A stretch of 64,000 nt of DNA from Rhodospirillaceae bacterium (GCA_002728135.1 PBVE01000002.1:308755-372754), one strand, 5' to 3'. Shown: positions 48,905-57,692, counted from the first letter of the stretch. Numbers and translations: made by a program. Notes: a model not told the origin generated them from the letters alone.

Positions 48905-50248
48905 GTGGCAAGTGCACTTCCATCGCAGTTTTTGATAAATGAATTTTTTATCAGCCAATATATTGAAACAGTTGAAGAACATTTCAGTTCAATGTTTCCT
49001 AATGTAGAAACTGATACAGCAATTTATGTCGATACTATAGATACAATTCATAGAGCTATCCCTATCTTAGGGAGATCAAACGCTGCATACCATGACATTG
49101 AGCACACATTTTATGTTTTTTCTTGCGGATTAGAAATAATTAGAGGGAAGCATATAATTGAAGGAAATATATCTCTCGAGGACTGGTGTCATTTTGTTAT
49201 TGGTCTCTTACTCCATGATGTTGGATATATCAGAAATATATTAGAAAGCGATAATGATAAAATACAGACAATAGATATGGATGGTAAGACAATCAAGTTA
49301 ACCGATGAGGATACAGATGCAGTCTTAACAAATTATCATGTATTCCGAGGACAAGCCTTTGCTAAGCAATTTTTAATTAATTATAAAACTATAGATTTAG
49401 ATAAAATAAATAAATTAATTGCAGGTACAACTTTTCCAATACCAGAAGATTTCTCACCGGAAGAATTTGCACACTTAGTCCAAGCAGCAGACCTAATTGG
49501 ACAAATGGGTGAACTTTACTACACCTCAAAAATAGCTGCTTTGTATGATGAATTTAAAGAAAATAAGACAACTGAAAAACTGAATCTAAACTCCCCTGCA
49601 GATTTACTCTCAACATACCCAAGTTTTTTTTGGCATGTAGTACATCCAAATGTAAAAGATGTTTTCAAATATCTAGAGGCACATGAAGCTGGAAAACTCT
49701 GGCTTACAAGCCTTGTAAATCAGGTATTTGCACAGGAAAATATTTCTATATTGGGAGGAAAATCAAAAAGGTTATTTCAAGAGCTGGTTAGAGCAAAACA
49801 ATTTGCTGTCAACCATGATGAGCGATTGGCATTAATAACAGAGATTTTAATGAAATATTTTAATTGTCAGATTGGGCATGTCTATTCAATGAATAAAACT
49901 GGCGATAAAATAGAATCTTCTGGTATTTGGAGAGTTACTTCTGAAGAATTTGAGGATTTTAAAAAAGTAACCCAATCCTTAAGATTTTCTAAGGGAATGG
50001 GAATGCCTGGACATGCATGGGAGACTCGAGAAGTACAATGGATTTCTGACCTTGGTCAACGCGATCCAAAAGAATTTCCACGTGCTACTGCTTGCAAAAA
50101 ACTGGGCATAAAATTTGCGTTTGGTATACCAATACTTTCTGGGGGAACATGTCGCGATGTGCTTGAAATTTTTTCACAAAAATCCATTAGTCCCACAAAA
50201 AGCGATGAAATGTTTATTAAAATGATCGCGAACGCAATAAATGACTAA
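48905..50248 (+). CDS. HD-domain phosphohydrolase fused to a GAF domain
   Basis: The GTG at 48905 has an excellent ribosome site (AAAGGGAG) and gives 447 residues; a TTG at 48836 would add 23 unlikely ones. The N-terminal half looks like an HD metal-dependent phosphohydrolase: His67 (DIEHTF), His104-Asp105 (LLHDVG), His145 (NYHVF) and Asp196 (AADLIGQMG). The C-terminal third (about 307-447) is a GAF-type sensor: GHVYSMN, GMGMPGHAWETREVQWISDLG, FPRATACKKLGIKFAFGIPIL. It may therefore be a ligand-controlled nucleotide phosphodiesterase, an inference. No signal peptide is present. The unknown gene downstream (23 bases) is likely cotranscribed. Confidence 0.7.
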   Translation: MASALPSQFLINEFFISQYIETVEEHFSSMFPNVETDTAIYVDTIDTIHRAIPILGRSNAAYHDIEHTFYVFSCGLEIIRGKHIIEGNISLEDWCHFVIGLLLHDVGYIRNILESDNDKIQTIDMDGKTIKLTDEDTDAVLTNYHVFRGQAFAKQFLINYKTIDLDKINKLIAGTTFPIPEDFSPEEFAHLVQAADLIGQMGELYYTSKIAALYDEFKENKTTEKLNLNSPADLLSTYPSFFWHVVHPNVKDVFKYLEAHEAGKLWLTSLVNQVFAQENISILGGKSKRLFQELVRAKQFAVNHDERLALITEILMKYFNCQIGHVYSMNKTGDKIESSGIWRVTSEEFEDFKKVTQSLRFSKGMGMPGHAWETREVQWISDLGQRDPKEFPRATACKKLGIKFAFGIPILSGGTCRDVLEIFSQKSISPTKSDEMFIKMIANAIND

Positions 50249-50271
50249 TCTAAAAACATAATGGTATACAA

Positions 50272-51081
50272 ATGAAAGATTTACGCCAAACATATGCTTC
50301 TAATAGTATGAGTAAAATATGCACTAGATTAACTGAAGCAGGATATGAAAATACAATCACAGAAAATTTGGAATCACTATGGAATATTCTTTCAAAAGAT
50401 ATTCTCGAGCAAAATACTTTGTTCTTTAACTATAAATACTCTTTATTTACGAATGAAATATTAACAAATCTATTGATAGGCCATAACTCCTTTAAATCGG
50501 CTATCAGTATACGTAACGCTGGGATGCTATTCGCAGCCCTTATGTCAATAAATGCATCCAGAAGGATTGGTAGTAATTTAATACCTGAAAATGTGAACAC
50601 ACATATAAATAATTCCACTAAAGATGAACTATTCATGTGGGATGCACAAATGCTCGGAAAATTTGAAGTTCGTGTAGACCATATTATAGAGAAACTAAGG
50701 GATACAGCCCTAGTAACCAATAAACAATTTTGTCAAGATTTATCCCGTGGTTGCAATTTATTTAACTTACGGGTAACAGCAAACGAGGAATTCACAGGTC
50801 TTGTCCGTGCCAGTTTGGTTCTTGGAGTTTTTTCATTCCCAGATCTTTGCTCGCATATAAATTTTGTACGTAAAGATATATGTCTTGGTTGGCCAAAAAT
50901 TTTTAATCCATCAATAACAAATAGAGATTTTTCATCGCATCTTTTAGATCATTTTTGGCTTAAGTTATATCCATATATATCAGATGGAGTGATATTATTA
51001 GACCAAGTTAAAAATGACTTTCTTGGACAGCAACTGACATATAACCTTCATAACTTGGAACAAATGGCTGGAAGAAAATAG
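50272..51081 (+). CDS. Unrecognised 269-residue protein
   Basis: I do not recognise this protein. It has 269 residues, is mainly of helical character by composition, has no signal peptide and no clear membrane segment. Notable stretches are FNLRVTANEEFTGLVRASLV and a C-terminal part rich in aromatic residues (HLLDHFWLKLYPYISDGVI). Several Cys are spaced without an obvious metal-binding pattern. It begins 23 bases after the HD-GAF gene on the same strand, so it may be a partner or target of that protein. The codon use looks like that of neighbours. Confidence 0.55.
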   Translation: MKDLRQTYASNSMSKICTRLTEAGYENTITENLESLWNILSKDILEQNTLFFNYKYSLFTNEILTNLLIGHNSFKSAISIRNAGMLFAALMSINASRRIGSNLIPENVNTHINNSTKDELFMWDAQMLGKFEVRVDHIIEKLRDTALVTNKQFCQDLSRGCNLFNLRVTANEEFTGLVRASLVLGVFSFPDLCSHINFVRKDICLGWPKIFNPSITNRDFSSHLLDHFWLKLYPYISDGVILLDQVKNDFLGQQLTYNLHNLEQMAGRK

Positions 51082-51181
51082 TTGAAATCAACACTTTTAT
51101 ATATGTCATTGTTTGAATATACACACTGGAAAAAATATATTAAATTTATTTTTTAAGTATATGCTTTCTTATATTGCATGT

Positions 51182-51225
51182 CTTAGAAAGAAATTTTACA
51201 TTGTTCTCTTTCTAAGCGATATAAT
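51182..51225 (+). promoter_or_regulatory. Promoter with overlapping inverted repeat before the CoA-transferase genes
   Basis: A consensus TATAAT lies at 51220-51225, with TTTACA at 51195-51200 as a -35 box, 19 bases apart. A perfect ten-base inverted repeat (CTTAGAAAGA at 51182-51191 and TCTTTCTAAG at 51207-51216) brackets the -35 box and spacer. A repressor bound there would block the promoter. The CoA-transferase ATG is 27 bases after the -10 box. No regulator gene is adjacent. Confidence 0.5.
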
Positions 51226-51251
51226 ATGAAATTAGTTTGGAATAGATTGAG

Positions 51252-52091
51252 ATGGCGCAAATAACAACTTTGCCCGAAGCAATAGATCGTAGTGTGCACA
51301 ACGGTAATAAAATTGCATTAGAAGGTTTTACTCACCTCATCCCTTTTGCAGCCGCTCATGAAATCATTAGACAAAAAAAGAAGAATCTAACCTTAATTCG
51401 TATGACCCCTGATATTATTTATGATCAAATGATAGGAATGGGATGTGCTAAAAAAGTAGTGTTTAGTTGGGCAGGAAATCCAGGCGTTGGATCTCTTCAT
51501 CGCTTTCGTGATGCAGTAGAAAACAGTTGGCCAAATTCAATTGAAATTGAAGAATATAGCCATGCAGCAATGGCAAATGCCTTCGTTGCAGGTGCAGCCG
51601 GTTTGCCAATTGCTATTCTAAGAGGGTTTCTAGGAGATGATTTAGGAAAAATATCTGAAAATGTAAAAATTCTAAAATGCCCATTTTCTGGTGAAAGATT
51701 ATCAGCAATACCAGCTATAAATCCAGATGTAGGAATCATTCATGCACAAAAGGCAGACCGCAATGGAAATGTATTAATTGAGGGTATTGTGGGAGTGCAA
51801 AAAGAAACAGTTTTATCGGCAAAATGCTCCATAGTTACAGTTGAAGAAATTGTTGATGACTTAGAAACACACATTAATGCAGTTGTTATTCCAAATTGGG
51901 CAATTAACTATATAGCAGCAGTTCCTCATGGTTCTTATCCATCATACACTTTTGGTTATTATAAAAGAGATAATAAGTTTTATACGTCATGGGATAAAAT
52001 TTCTCGTAATAGAGAAACCTTTATAGCTTGGACAAAAAAACATATTTTAGATCTTGTTCCTCCCTCAAAATTGGAAACGAGAAATGCATGA
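51252..52091 (+). CDS. CoA-transferase subunit A (glutaconate/3-oxoacid class I type)
   Basis: The 279-residue protein is the alpha-type subunit of a two-subunit family I CoA-transferase, as in GctA or IpdA. Family-like stretches are GNKIALEGFTHLIPFAAAHEIIRQ, RGFLGDDL, NPDVGIIHAQKADRNGNVLIEG and the segment SIVTVEEIVDD. Such enzymes move CoA between organic acids or, in the IpdAB branch, hydrolyse a ring of a steroid-derived CoA ester. The substrate cannot be told from sequence. It overlaps subunit B by eight bases. A promoter and dyad lie just upstream, so the pair may be separately regulated. Confidence 0.82.
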   Translation: MAQITTLPEAIDRSVHNGNKIALEGFTHLIPFAAAHEIIRQKKKNLTLIRMTPDIIYDQMIGMGCAKKVVFSWAGNPGVGSLHRFRDAVENSWPNSIEIEEYSHAAMANAFVAGAAGLPIAILRGFLGDDLGKISENVKILKCPFSGERLSAIPAINPDVGIIHAQKADRNGNVLIEGIVGVQKETVLSAKCSIVTVEEIVDDLETHINAVVIPNWAINYIAAVPHGSYPSYTFGYYKRDNKFYTSWDKISRNRETFIAWTKKHILDLVPPSKLETRNA

Positions 52092-52863
52092 AGTGAATTA
52101 TACTACAGATGAAATGATGACCATTGCTGCGTCGAGAAAGCTAGAAAATGGACAAGTTTGTTTTGTTGGTATTGGCCTTCCAAGTGCAGCGGCTAATCTT
52201 GCCCGCCTTACTCATGCCCCAGATATAATTTTAATATACGAATCTGGCACATTACAAACTGAGCCTAATGTTTTACCACTATCTATTGGAGATAGTGAAC
52301 TTAGTGAAAATGCCCTTACAAACGTCTCAGTCCCTGAAATGTTTCGCTATTGGCTTCAAGGGGGCCACATTGGTTTAGGTTTTCTAGGTGCTGCTCAAAT
52401 TGACCGGTTTGCCAACATTAATTCTACAATAATTGGCGGTTATCAAAAACCTGAGGTTAGATTACCTGGGGCTGGCGGTGCACCAGAAATAGCTACTCAT
52501 TGTCATGAAATCTTCATAATTATAAGGCAATCTAAAAGGAATTTTGTTGAAAAACTCGACTTTATTACATCATTTGGTCATGGGAAAGGTAATGGAAATA
52601 GAAAAGAATTAGGAATAAAAACACTTGGCCCTACAAGAGTTATTACTGACTTATGTATCTTAGAGCCTAATACAGAAACATTTGAACTGACTGTTACTGC
52701 AATACACCCAGGCGTTAATCGTAAAATGATTTTAGATTCAACAGGATGGCCTATACAATTCGCCGAGAATGTTGAATTGTCCCCTGCACCAACAGAATCT
52801 GAGCTCTCTGCTCTAAGAAATCTTCAAAATAAATCATTAGAGTCTCATTTTCATGAGACATAA
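52084..52863 (+). CDS. CoA-transferase subunit B
   Basis: This is the beta-type subunit, partner of the preceding gene. The ATG at 52084 overlaps subunit A by eight bases and gives 259 residues. Glu53 in LIYESG corresponds to the catalytic glutamate that forms the glutamyl-CoA intermediate in family I CoA-transferases. Its presence favours a true transferase. VGIGLPSAAANLARL, LGFLGAAQID, RLPGAGGAPEIATHC and GPTRVITDLCIL are typical of GctB/IpdB-like subunits. A steroid-pathway role is possible by family only; no other steroid genes are in the window. Confidence 0.82.
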   Translation: MHEVNYTTDEMMTIAASRKLENGQVCFVGIGLPSAAANLARLTHAPDIILIYESGTLQTEPNVLPLSIGDSELSENALTNVSVPEMFRYWLQGGHIGLGFLGAAQIDRFANINSTIIGGYQKPEVRLPGAGGAPEIATHCHEIFIIIRQSKRNFVEKLDFITSFGHGKGNGNRKELGIKTLGPTRVITDLCILEPNTETFELTVTAIHPGVNRKMILDSTGWPIQFAENVELSPAPTESELSALRNLQNKSLESHFHET

Positions 52864-53015
52864 AACATTAATTATTTTCACTTCTTTTTTCTGAAATAAT
52901 CAAACTGTTCTATTCAATAATACTACCAAGATGCTAGTATATTTATAGGTAGGCGAACTCACCGCAATTACAGCAAACCAGTTCTTTTGTTTTACTATAC
53001 GATATGGAGAAAAAA

Positions 53016-53858
53016 ATGACTAAAGTAGGTAATATCAAAGAAATTTTTCGCTATGCGGTAAAATCAATGGGAGGAGAACTTATTGATGAGGCAGTCATAA
53101 TAGATGGAGGGATCCTTGGTGATAGAGGATACGCAATTATAGAACAATCTAGCGAGAAAATTGCTAGTGCAAAAATGCCAAAACTTTGGGGTCCCTTACT
53201 AGAATTACAGGCAAAATTTACTCAGGAACCTGCCTCTGGAGAGCCTTTACCATCTGTATCAATAAAATGGCCAGATGGATCTGAAAATATTAATACTGAT
53301 GATGAAATCAATAAAAAATTGTCTCAGGCCTTAGGAAGAAGCGTGAAAATTACCAGTACTAAGCCTGACACCATTAGCCTAGAGAGACTTGACCCACTTG
53401 AAGAAGAAGAAACTATTTTAGATATTGGTGATATTATGATGGAAGGACGCTTCTCCGATTATGCAGCGATTCATCTAGTCACAACCTCATCTATTAATAA
53501 ACTTCATACAATTGATCCTGATCGCTCCTATGAAGCGGGTAGATTTAGACCTAATATTATAATTGACACAGAAGATTTAGGGCAAGGATTTGTTGAAAAC
53601 AATTGGGTTGGAAAAATTATCCGTATAGGAGAGAAGGTAAAAATAAGAATTACAGATCCAACGCCACGTTGTGCTATTCCGACTCTGGCACAAGCAGGTG
53701 GAATAAAAAAAGACTCCAAAATCCTTAAAACAATTGTTGAACATAATAGTCAGCCAGTACCTCTCCTAGATGATGAAATTCTCCCATGTGTCGGTGTATA
53801 CGGCTTTATCCTTAATTCAGGACAAATAAAAATAGATGATACCATTTCAATTGAATAA
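53016..53858 (+). CDS. MOSC domain protein with MOSC N-terminal barrel
   Basis: The 280-residue protein has an N-terminal MOSC beta-barrel (EIFRYAVKSMGGELID, GDRGYAIIEQ) and a C-terminal MOSC domain with RFRPNIIIDT and the conserved Cys in PTPRCAIPTLAQ. MOSC proteins carry sulfur or act with the molybdenum cofactor, as in molybdenum cofactor sulfurase, YcbX and mARC. The chosen ATG has GGAG six bases upstream; the ATG at 53004 is the alternative. It lacks a ferredoxin domain, so a separate redox partner would be needed for a YcbX-like reductase role. Confidence 0.78.
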   Translation: MTKVGNIKEIFRYAVKSMGGELIDEAVIIDGGILGDRGYAIIEQSSEKIASAKMPKLWGPLLELQAKFTQEPASGEPLPSVSIKWPDGSENINTDDEINKKLSQALGRSVKITSTKPDTISLERLDPLEEEETILDIGDIMMEGRFSDYAAIHLVTTSSINKLHTIDPDRSYEAGRFRPNIIIDTEDLGQGFVENNWVGKIIRIGEKVKIRITDPTPRCAIPTLAQAGGIKKDSKILKTIVEHNSQPVPLLDDEILPCVGVYGFILNSGQIKIDDTISIE

Positions 53859-53884
53859 TAATTTTTAATCATTTAAATTTTCTT

Positions 53885-54439
53885 ATGAAAAAAAATATTA
53901 AAATCATTACTTCCTCTCAAGCAGATTGGCCTGATGAAATTCTATCTACTTTTAAGGAATTTAACTTAAAGCAAATTTGCCATGTGCCAGACGCAGGGCA
54001 TGCAAAATTAATAAACCTTTGTCAATCTGATCCCAAAATAATTTGTACAACCTTAACTTCTGAAGAAGAAGGAGTAGCGATGCTTCTTGGGGCTTGGCTT
54101 GGTGGTGATAGAGGTGCTTTGTTAATGCAATCTAGTGGAGTCGGTAATGTTGTAAATATGCTAGGGTTATCAAAAACGTGCCGCTTCCCAATACTTATGC
54201 TTATAACTATGAGAGGAGAATGGGGGGAATTTAACCCTTGGCAAAACCCGATGGGTCAAGCTTGCAGAACGGTTCTTGATGCTATTGGTGTAAGAGTTTT
54301 TGAAGTTAATTCTGCCTCAGAAATCATTGATACCGTCACAGCCGCTTCAGCTTTTGCCTTTAATTCACAACAAGCAGTTGCAGTTATTCTCTCACAGAAA
54401 TTCCTAGGAGCAAAATCTTTCGGAGAATCTCAAAAGTGA
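53885..54439 (+). CDS. ThDP-dependent decarboxylase, N-terminal (Pyr) subunit
   Basis: The 184-residue protein matches the pyrimidine-binding half of a split thiamine-diphosphate enzyme of the sulfopyruvate or phosphonopyruvate decarboxylase type (ComD-like). The segment TLTSEEEGVAMLLGAWLGG (57-75) contains the conserved Glu that activates ThDP, and ALLMQSSGVGNVVNMLGL and ITMRGEWGEFNPWQNPMG are family-like. The partner subunit follows with a four-base overlap. The two families cannot be separated by eye. Confidence 0.75.
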   Translation: MKKNIKIITSSQADWPDEILSTFKEFNLKQICHVPDAGHAKLINLCQSDPKIICTTLTSEEEGVAMLLGAWLGGDRGALLMQSSGVGNVVNMLGLSKTCRFPILMLITMRGEWGEFNPWQNPMGQACRTVLDAIGVRVFEVNSASEIIDTVTAASAFAFNSQQAVAVILSQKFLGAKSFGESQK

Positions 54440-55032
54440 CCCAAAAAAATAGTGAATTGAATAGACGAGATGTAGTTAAAAATATACTAAAGAATAGAGA
54501 AAAGGCTCTTGTAGTCACCGGTTTGGGTGGCACTTGCTGGGATGTTACTGCTGCTGGTGACTCCCCACATAATTTCCCAATGTGGGGAGGAATGGGAGGA
54601 GCTCCTATGGTAGGATTAGGACTTAGTCTCGCCCAGCCAAAAAGAACTATCCTAGTAATTACTGGAGATGGTGAAATGCTAATGGGATTAGGTAGTCTTG
54701 CTACTATTGGGGCAAAACGACCAAAGAACCTCTCTTTAATTGTAATAGATAATGAACATTACGGTGAAACAGGAATGCAAAAAACTCACACTGGAATGGG
54801 AACAAATATATCAATGGTAGGTAAAGCAGCTGGCTTTCCTTTTGCTGAGACAATATCAAACGTAAAAAAGTTAAATGAGTTTATTGACAGTCTTCATCTT
54901 TCTGAAGGTCCTAAACTTGCTGTTATCAAAGTTTCAAATACACAAGATCCCTTAGTTTTACCGCCACGAGACGGCTCTTATCTCAAAGACCGATTCCGCT
55001 CTGCTCTTCTTGGAGAAGAGGCTATAAAGTAG
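54436..55032 (+). CDS. ThDP-dependent decarboxylase, C-terminal (PP) subunit
   Basis: The 198-residue protein is the diphosphate-binding half of the split ThDP enzyme (ComE-like). The ThDP and magnesium motif is GDGEMLMGLGSLATIG with GDG at 77-79 and Asn106 in VIDNEHYGETG. The GTG start overlaps the stop of the previous gene. Together the two subunits should decarboxylate a 2-oxo acid to an aldehyde, perhaps sulfopyruvate to sulfoacetaldehyde. MOSC upstream and LLM flavoenzymes downstream (other strand) are suggestive of sulfur or organic acid chemistry, but this is inference. Confidence 0.76.
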   Translation: MTQKNSELNRRDVVKNILKNREKALVVTGLGGTCWDVTAAGDSPHNFPMWGGMGGAPMVGLGLSLAQPKRTILVITGDGEMLMGLGSLATIGAKRPKNLSLIVIDNEHYGETGMQKTHTGMGTNISMVGKAAGFPFAETISNVKKLNEFIDSLHLSEGPKLAVIKVSNTQDPLVLPPRDGSYLKDRFRSALLGEEAIK

Positions 55033-55071
55033 ATTTATTGATTAAATTAAATATGAACATAGAAAACTATA

Positions 55072-56097
55072 TTACCAGTCTCTAAAGGCATCAATCATTG
55101 CTTCATGATTTTCTCTGGATTGCTCAGCAGTAACACCAAATGTCGGACAGTAAAGTATTAAAGTATCAATTAACCCCTCAAAACATTTGGCCTGACTGAT
55201 GACATCATCGTGAGTACCAGAAAGTGCTAATTTATCCACCATATCCTCACTAACGGCAGACAACATACCTTCAATGTTATTTTCAGAAAACATTGAACGA
55301 ATTTTATCTTTTTCTTTAGTAAAACCAGCAGGATCAAGTACAGCATCAAAATAAGGTAATGTTGAATAAAATGCTATTGAATGCTTGGCAAGAGCTCTTG
55401 CTGATGAGCGATTTTTGTTTACTGCACAAACCTTGAGTGTAGCTATCTCAAATTCATCTTCTTTACGGTTTGATTTTTTAAAGCCTTTTTCTAAATTTGG
55501 CAGCACAAGGTTTTCAAAATATTCGGGGGTATTTAAGAGATTCCCAATTACTCCATCACCTACTTCTCCAGCAAGCATAACCATGTTTTCCCTCACGGCA
55601 GCTAAATAAATTGGTATAGAATCATAAGGGGCAGGTATGAATCGAGTATATTCTAATACTCTTATCATCTCACCTTCATAGGTTATTGGTGACTCAACTG
55701 ATGCAGTCCACATTTTTCTAATACATTCTACATATTCACGCATCCTTCTTACTGGGCGTTCATACTTTAATCCATGCCAATTTTCATTCCATAAAGGTGG
55801 TGCTGTTCCTAAACCCAAAACAAATTTATTATCAGTTAGTTCAGCCATGGTCATTGCCGCAGTTTCTGTATGCATAGGAGGTCTAGCAAAGGTTGCCACT
55901 CCCGTCCCAAGCCGAATTCCATTTGTAACGTTTGATATTGCAGCTAAGGGAACAAACGCATCTCGACCCAGCTCTGTTGACCATAAACTTTTAGCTCCTG
56001 CTTCTTCTGCCTTTTGTGAAAATTCCAATATTTGTGAAAGGGTCAAGTTATCTCCAGTAAAAACGATCCCCCAATCTAAATTCCCTCGCTTTAGCAT
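55072..56097 (-). CDS. LLM class flavin-dependent oxidoreductase (1)
   Basis: The 341-residue protein belongs to the luciferase-like monooxygenase superfamily, with the TIM-barrel fold. Seen are NLDWGIVFTGDNLTLSQILEF, RLGTGVATFARPPMHTETAAM, FVLGLGTAPP and VYLAAV-like IPIYLAAVRENMVMLAGEVGDGVIGN. Relatives use F420 or reduced FMN. Most alphaproteobacteria do not make F420, so FMN is the safer guess. The gene is the most distal of three minus-strand genes (LLM, NTF2-like, LLM) and converges on the ThDP pair. Confidence 0.78.
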   Translation of the reverse strand: MLKRGNLDWGIVFTGDNLTLSQILEFSQKAEEAGAKSLWSTELGRDAFVPLAAISNVTNGIRLGTGVATFARPPMHTETAAMTMAELTDNKFVLGLGTAPPLWNENWHGLKYERPVRRMREYVECIRKMWTASVESPITYEGEMIRVLEYTRFIPAPYDSIPIYLAAVRENMVMLAGEVGDGVIGNLLNTPEYFENLVLPNLEKGFKKSNRKEDEFEIATLKVCAVNKNRSSARALAKHSIAFYSTLPYFDAVLDPAGFTKEKDKIRSMFSENNIEGMLSAVSEDMVDKLALSGTHDDVISQAKCFEGLIDTLILYCPTFGVTAEQSRENHEAMIDAFRDW

Positions 56098-56140
56098 AAT
56101 TTAAAATCCTATTTGTAAAAAATTTGGATTAAATAATAAT

Positions 56141-56572
56141 TTATCCTGGTGATGCTCCATCAATACGCCCAGCTAAAACACTTTGATGCCAACACACAAG
56201 CTTCCATCTATCACCATCATGATGAAAAGTGATTGTAAAACCCATAAATCGTTGTCTAAAACCGCTATCCTTAGGTTTTCCTCGAAATGTTGAAAAACCA
56301 CTTATATGCCCGGTAGAACCCCAAACTTTATAATTAACTTCTCTTGGTACCCACTCAAAAAACTCCCATACTCCTTGACCACCACCAAAAGCATGAAAAT
56401 TTATGTGGTCAATAAATTCTGATTTATCCATTCTCCAAGGATAGTCTTCATCCAATATTTCAGAATCTTCATCAAAAAAATCATAAAATTTCTCTAAATT
56501 TCCTTCATTTAAAGACTTTGACCAATCTTTAAAAACCTCTTTTAAACCATTTGTGTCTATTGCATCTTTCAC
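56141..56572 (-). CDS. NTF2/SnoaL-like protein
   Basis: The 143-residue protein has the pattern of the NTF2-like cone fold: an N-terminal helix with FKDWSKSLNEGNLEKFYDFF, and strands including YKVWGSTGHISGFSTF, RFMGFTITFHHDGDRWKLVCWHQS. SnoaL-like proteins act as small isomerases, hydratases or ligand-binding proteins. The start is a GTG at 56572; there is no ATG in frame nearby. It lies between two LLM genes on the same strand, so it probably serves the same pathway. Confidence 0.65.
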   Translation of the reverse strand: MKDAIDTNGLKEVFKDWSKSLNEGNLEKFYDFFDEDSEILDEDYPWRMDKSEFIDHINFHAFGGGQGVWEFFEWVPREVNYKVWGSTGHISGFSTFRGKPKDSGFRQRFMGFTITFHHDGDRWKLVCWHQSVLAGRIDGASPG

Positions 56573-56622
56573 TCTCTAATTCCTTTCTATAAATTTTATT
56601 CTCATAATTTTCAAACATATAT

Positions 56623-57588
56623 TTAGTGTACTTTTGGCATAATTTCTGCTGCAAATTCTTCCATCCTATCTATTGTAGCTTCGCAACTATCTTGAAGAAA
56701 ATTGAATAATAGAGACTCCACACCAGCCTCCTCATATGCCTTTATATCCTCTACAATATCATCTACATTGCCAGTAAATGCTTTTCTAGAACCATTATCG
56801 AGTATTATATTTTCACAGACACCTGGGCTACTGATTGCCCAAAAACCAATGTGTATTGATTCGGGTGAGCGTCCCTCATCCTCTGCAATTTTGTAAAGTG
56901 TATTTATACCACCTTTGAAGCGTTCTGCGGTATTAAACGGATTCTTTGGATTAGCATCTGAAGGAAACCATGCCTGACCACGCCTAACTACTCTCCTCAT
57001 TGCAGGAATAGACTCTCCACCGATCCAAATTGGCAAATGAGGTTTTTGAATTGGCTTTGGAGCAAACATTAAATCTTCAAATGATCTATATTGTCCTCTA
57101 TATTTTGGGTTCTCTTTCGTCCAAAGTTCAATAAATATGTCGATATATTCATCGGTTACCTTGCCACGTTCTTCAAAAGGGGGACTTCCAACTGCCTTAA
57201 ATTCTTCTGGCATCCAACCTACACCACAACCAAGAATAACTCTACCACCAGATAAATCATCAATTGTCGATGCTAGCTTTGCTGTCAACATGGGCTCTCT
57301 ATATGGAACAACAATAACAGATGTCATTAATTTAATTTGATCTGTCTGAGCAGATACATATGACATCAATGCAAATGGCTCAAGGAATGTACCGTCAGAA
57401 ATAGTTGCAAAAGTTGCATCACCATTTTCTGAGTAAGGATAGTTTGGGGCTATATTCCTAGGCATTACAACATGATCAGGTATAGCTAATATTTCAAAAC
57501 CAAGTCTTTCACCAACTTTTGCGATTTTCAAAATATTTTCAGCCTTAGCCATTGCCCCACCATTTGGAATAGGAAAACCAAATTGCAT
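56623..57588 (-). CDS. LLM class flavin-dependent oxidoreductase (2)
   Basis: The 321-residue protein (ATG at 57588 after an AGGTGG site; a GTG at 57597 is the alternative) is a second luciferase-like flavoprotein. It has LGFEILAIPDHVVMPRNI, IKLMTSVIVVPYREPMLTAKLASTIDDLSGGRVILGCGVGWM, and HLPIWIGGESIPAMRRVVRRG. These match the TIGR03619-like probable F420-dependent group. It is only distantly similar to the first LLM gene, so the pair is not a recent duplication. The substrate is unknown. Confidence 0.78.
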   Translation of the reverse strand: MQFGFPIPNGGAMAKAENILKIAKVGERLGFEILAIPDHVVMPRNIAPNYPYSENGDATFATISDGTFLEPFALMSYVSAQTDQIKLMTSVIVVPYREPMLTAKLASTIDDLSGGRVILGCGVGWMPEEFKAVGSPPFEERGKVTDEYIDIFIELWTKENPKYRGQYRSFEDLMFAPKPIQKPHLPIWIGGESIPAMRRVVRRGQAWFPSDANPKNPFNTAERFKGGINTLYKIAEDEGRSPESIHIGFWAISSPGVCENIILDNGSRKAFTGNVDDIVEDIKAYEEAGVESLLFNFLQDSCEATIDRMEEFAAEIMPKVH

Positions 57589-57692
57589 TTCATCCACCTT
57601 TCTCTCAAATTTATATGGCTTAAGATATAAAATCCTAAATTACCAATTAGAAAAATTTAAAAATATAACACCTTAATAGTGGCCAAAATACT

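Noticed and set aside
51081-51092. GTTGAAATCAAC dyad at the end of the unknown 269-residue gene as a terminator
   Set aside because: The loop would be only two bases and the stem five pairs, with no proper T run.
51252-52863. Steroid side-chain/ring hydrolase IpdAB
   Set aside because: The family resemblance is real, but the catalytic Glu of CoA-transferases is present in subunit B and no other steroid-degradation gene is in the window. Called only as a class I CoA-transferase.
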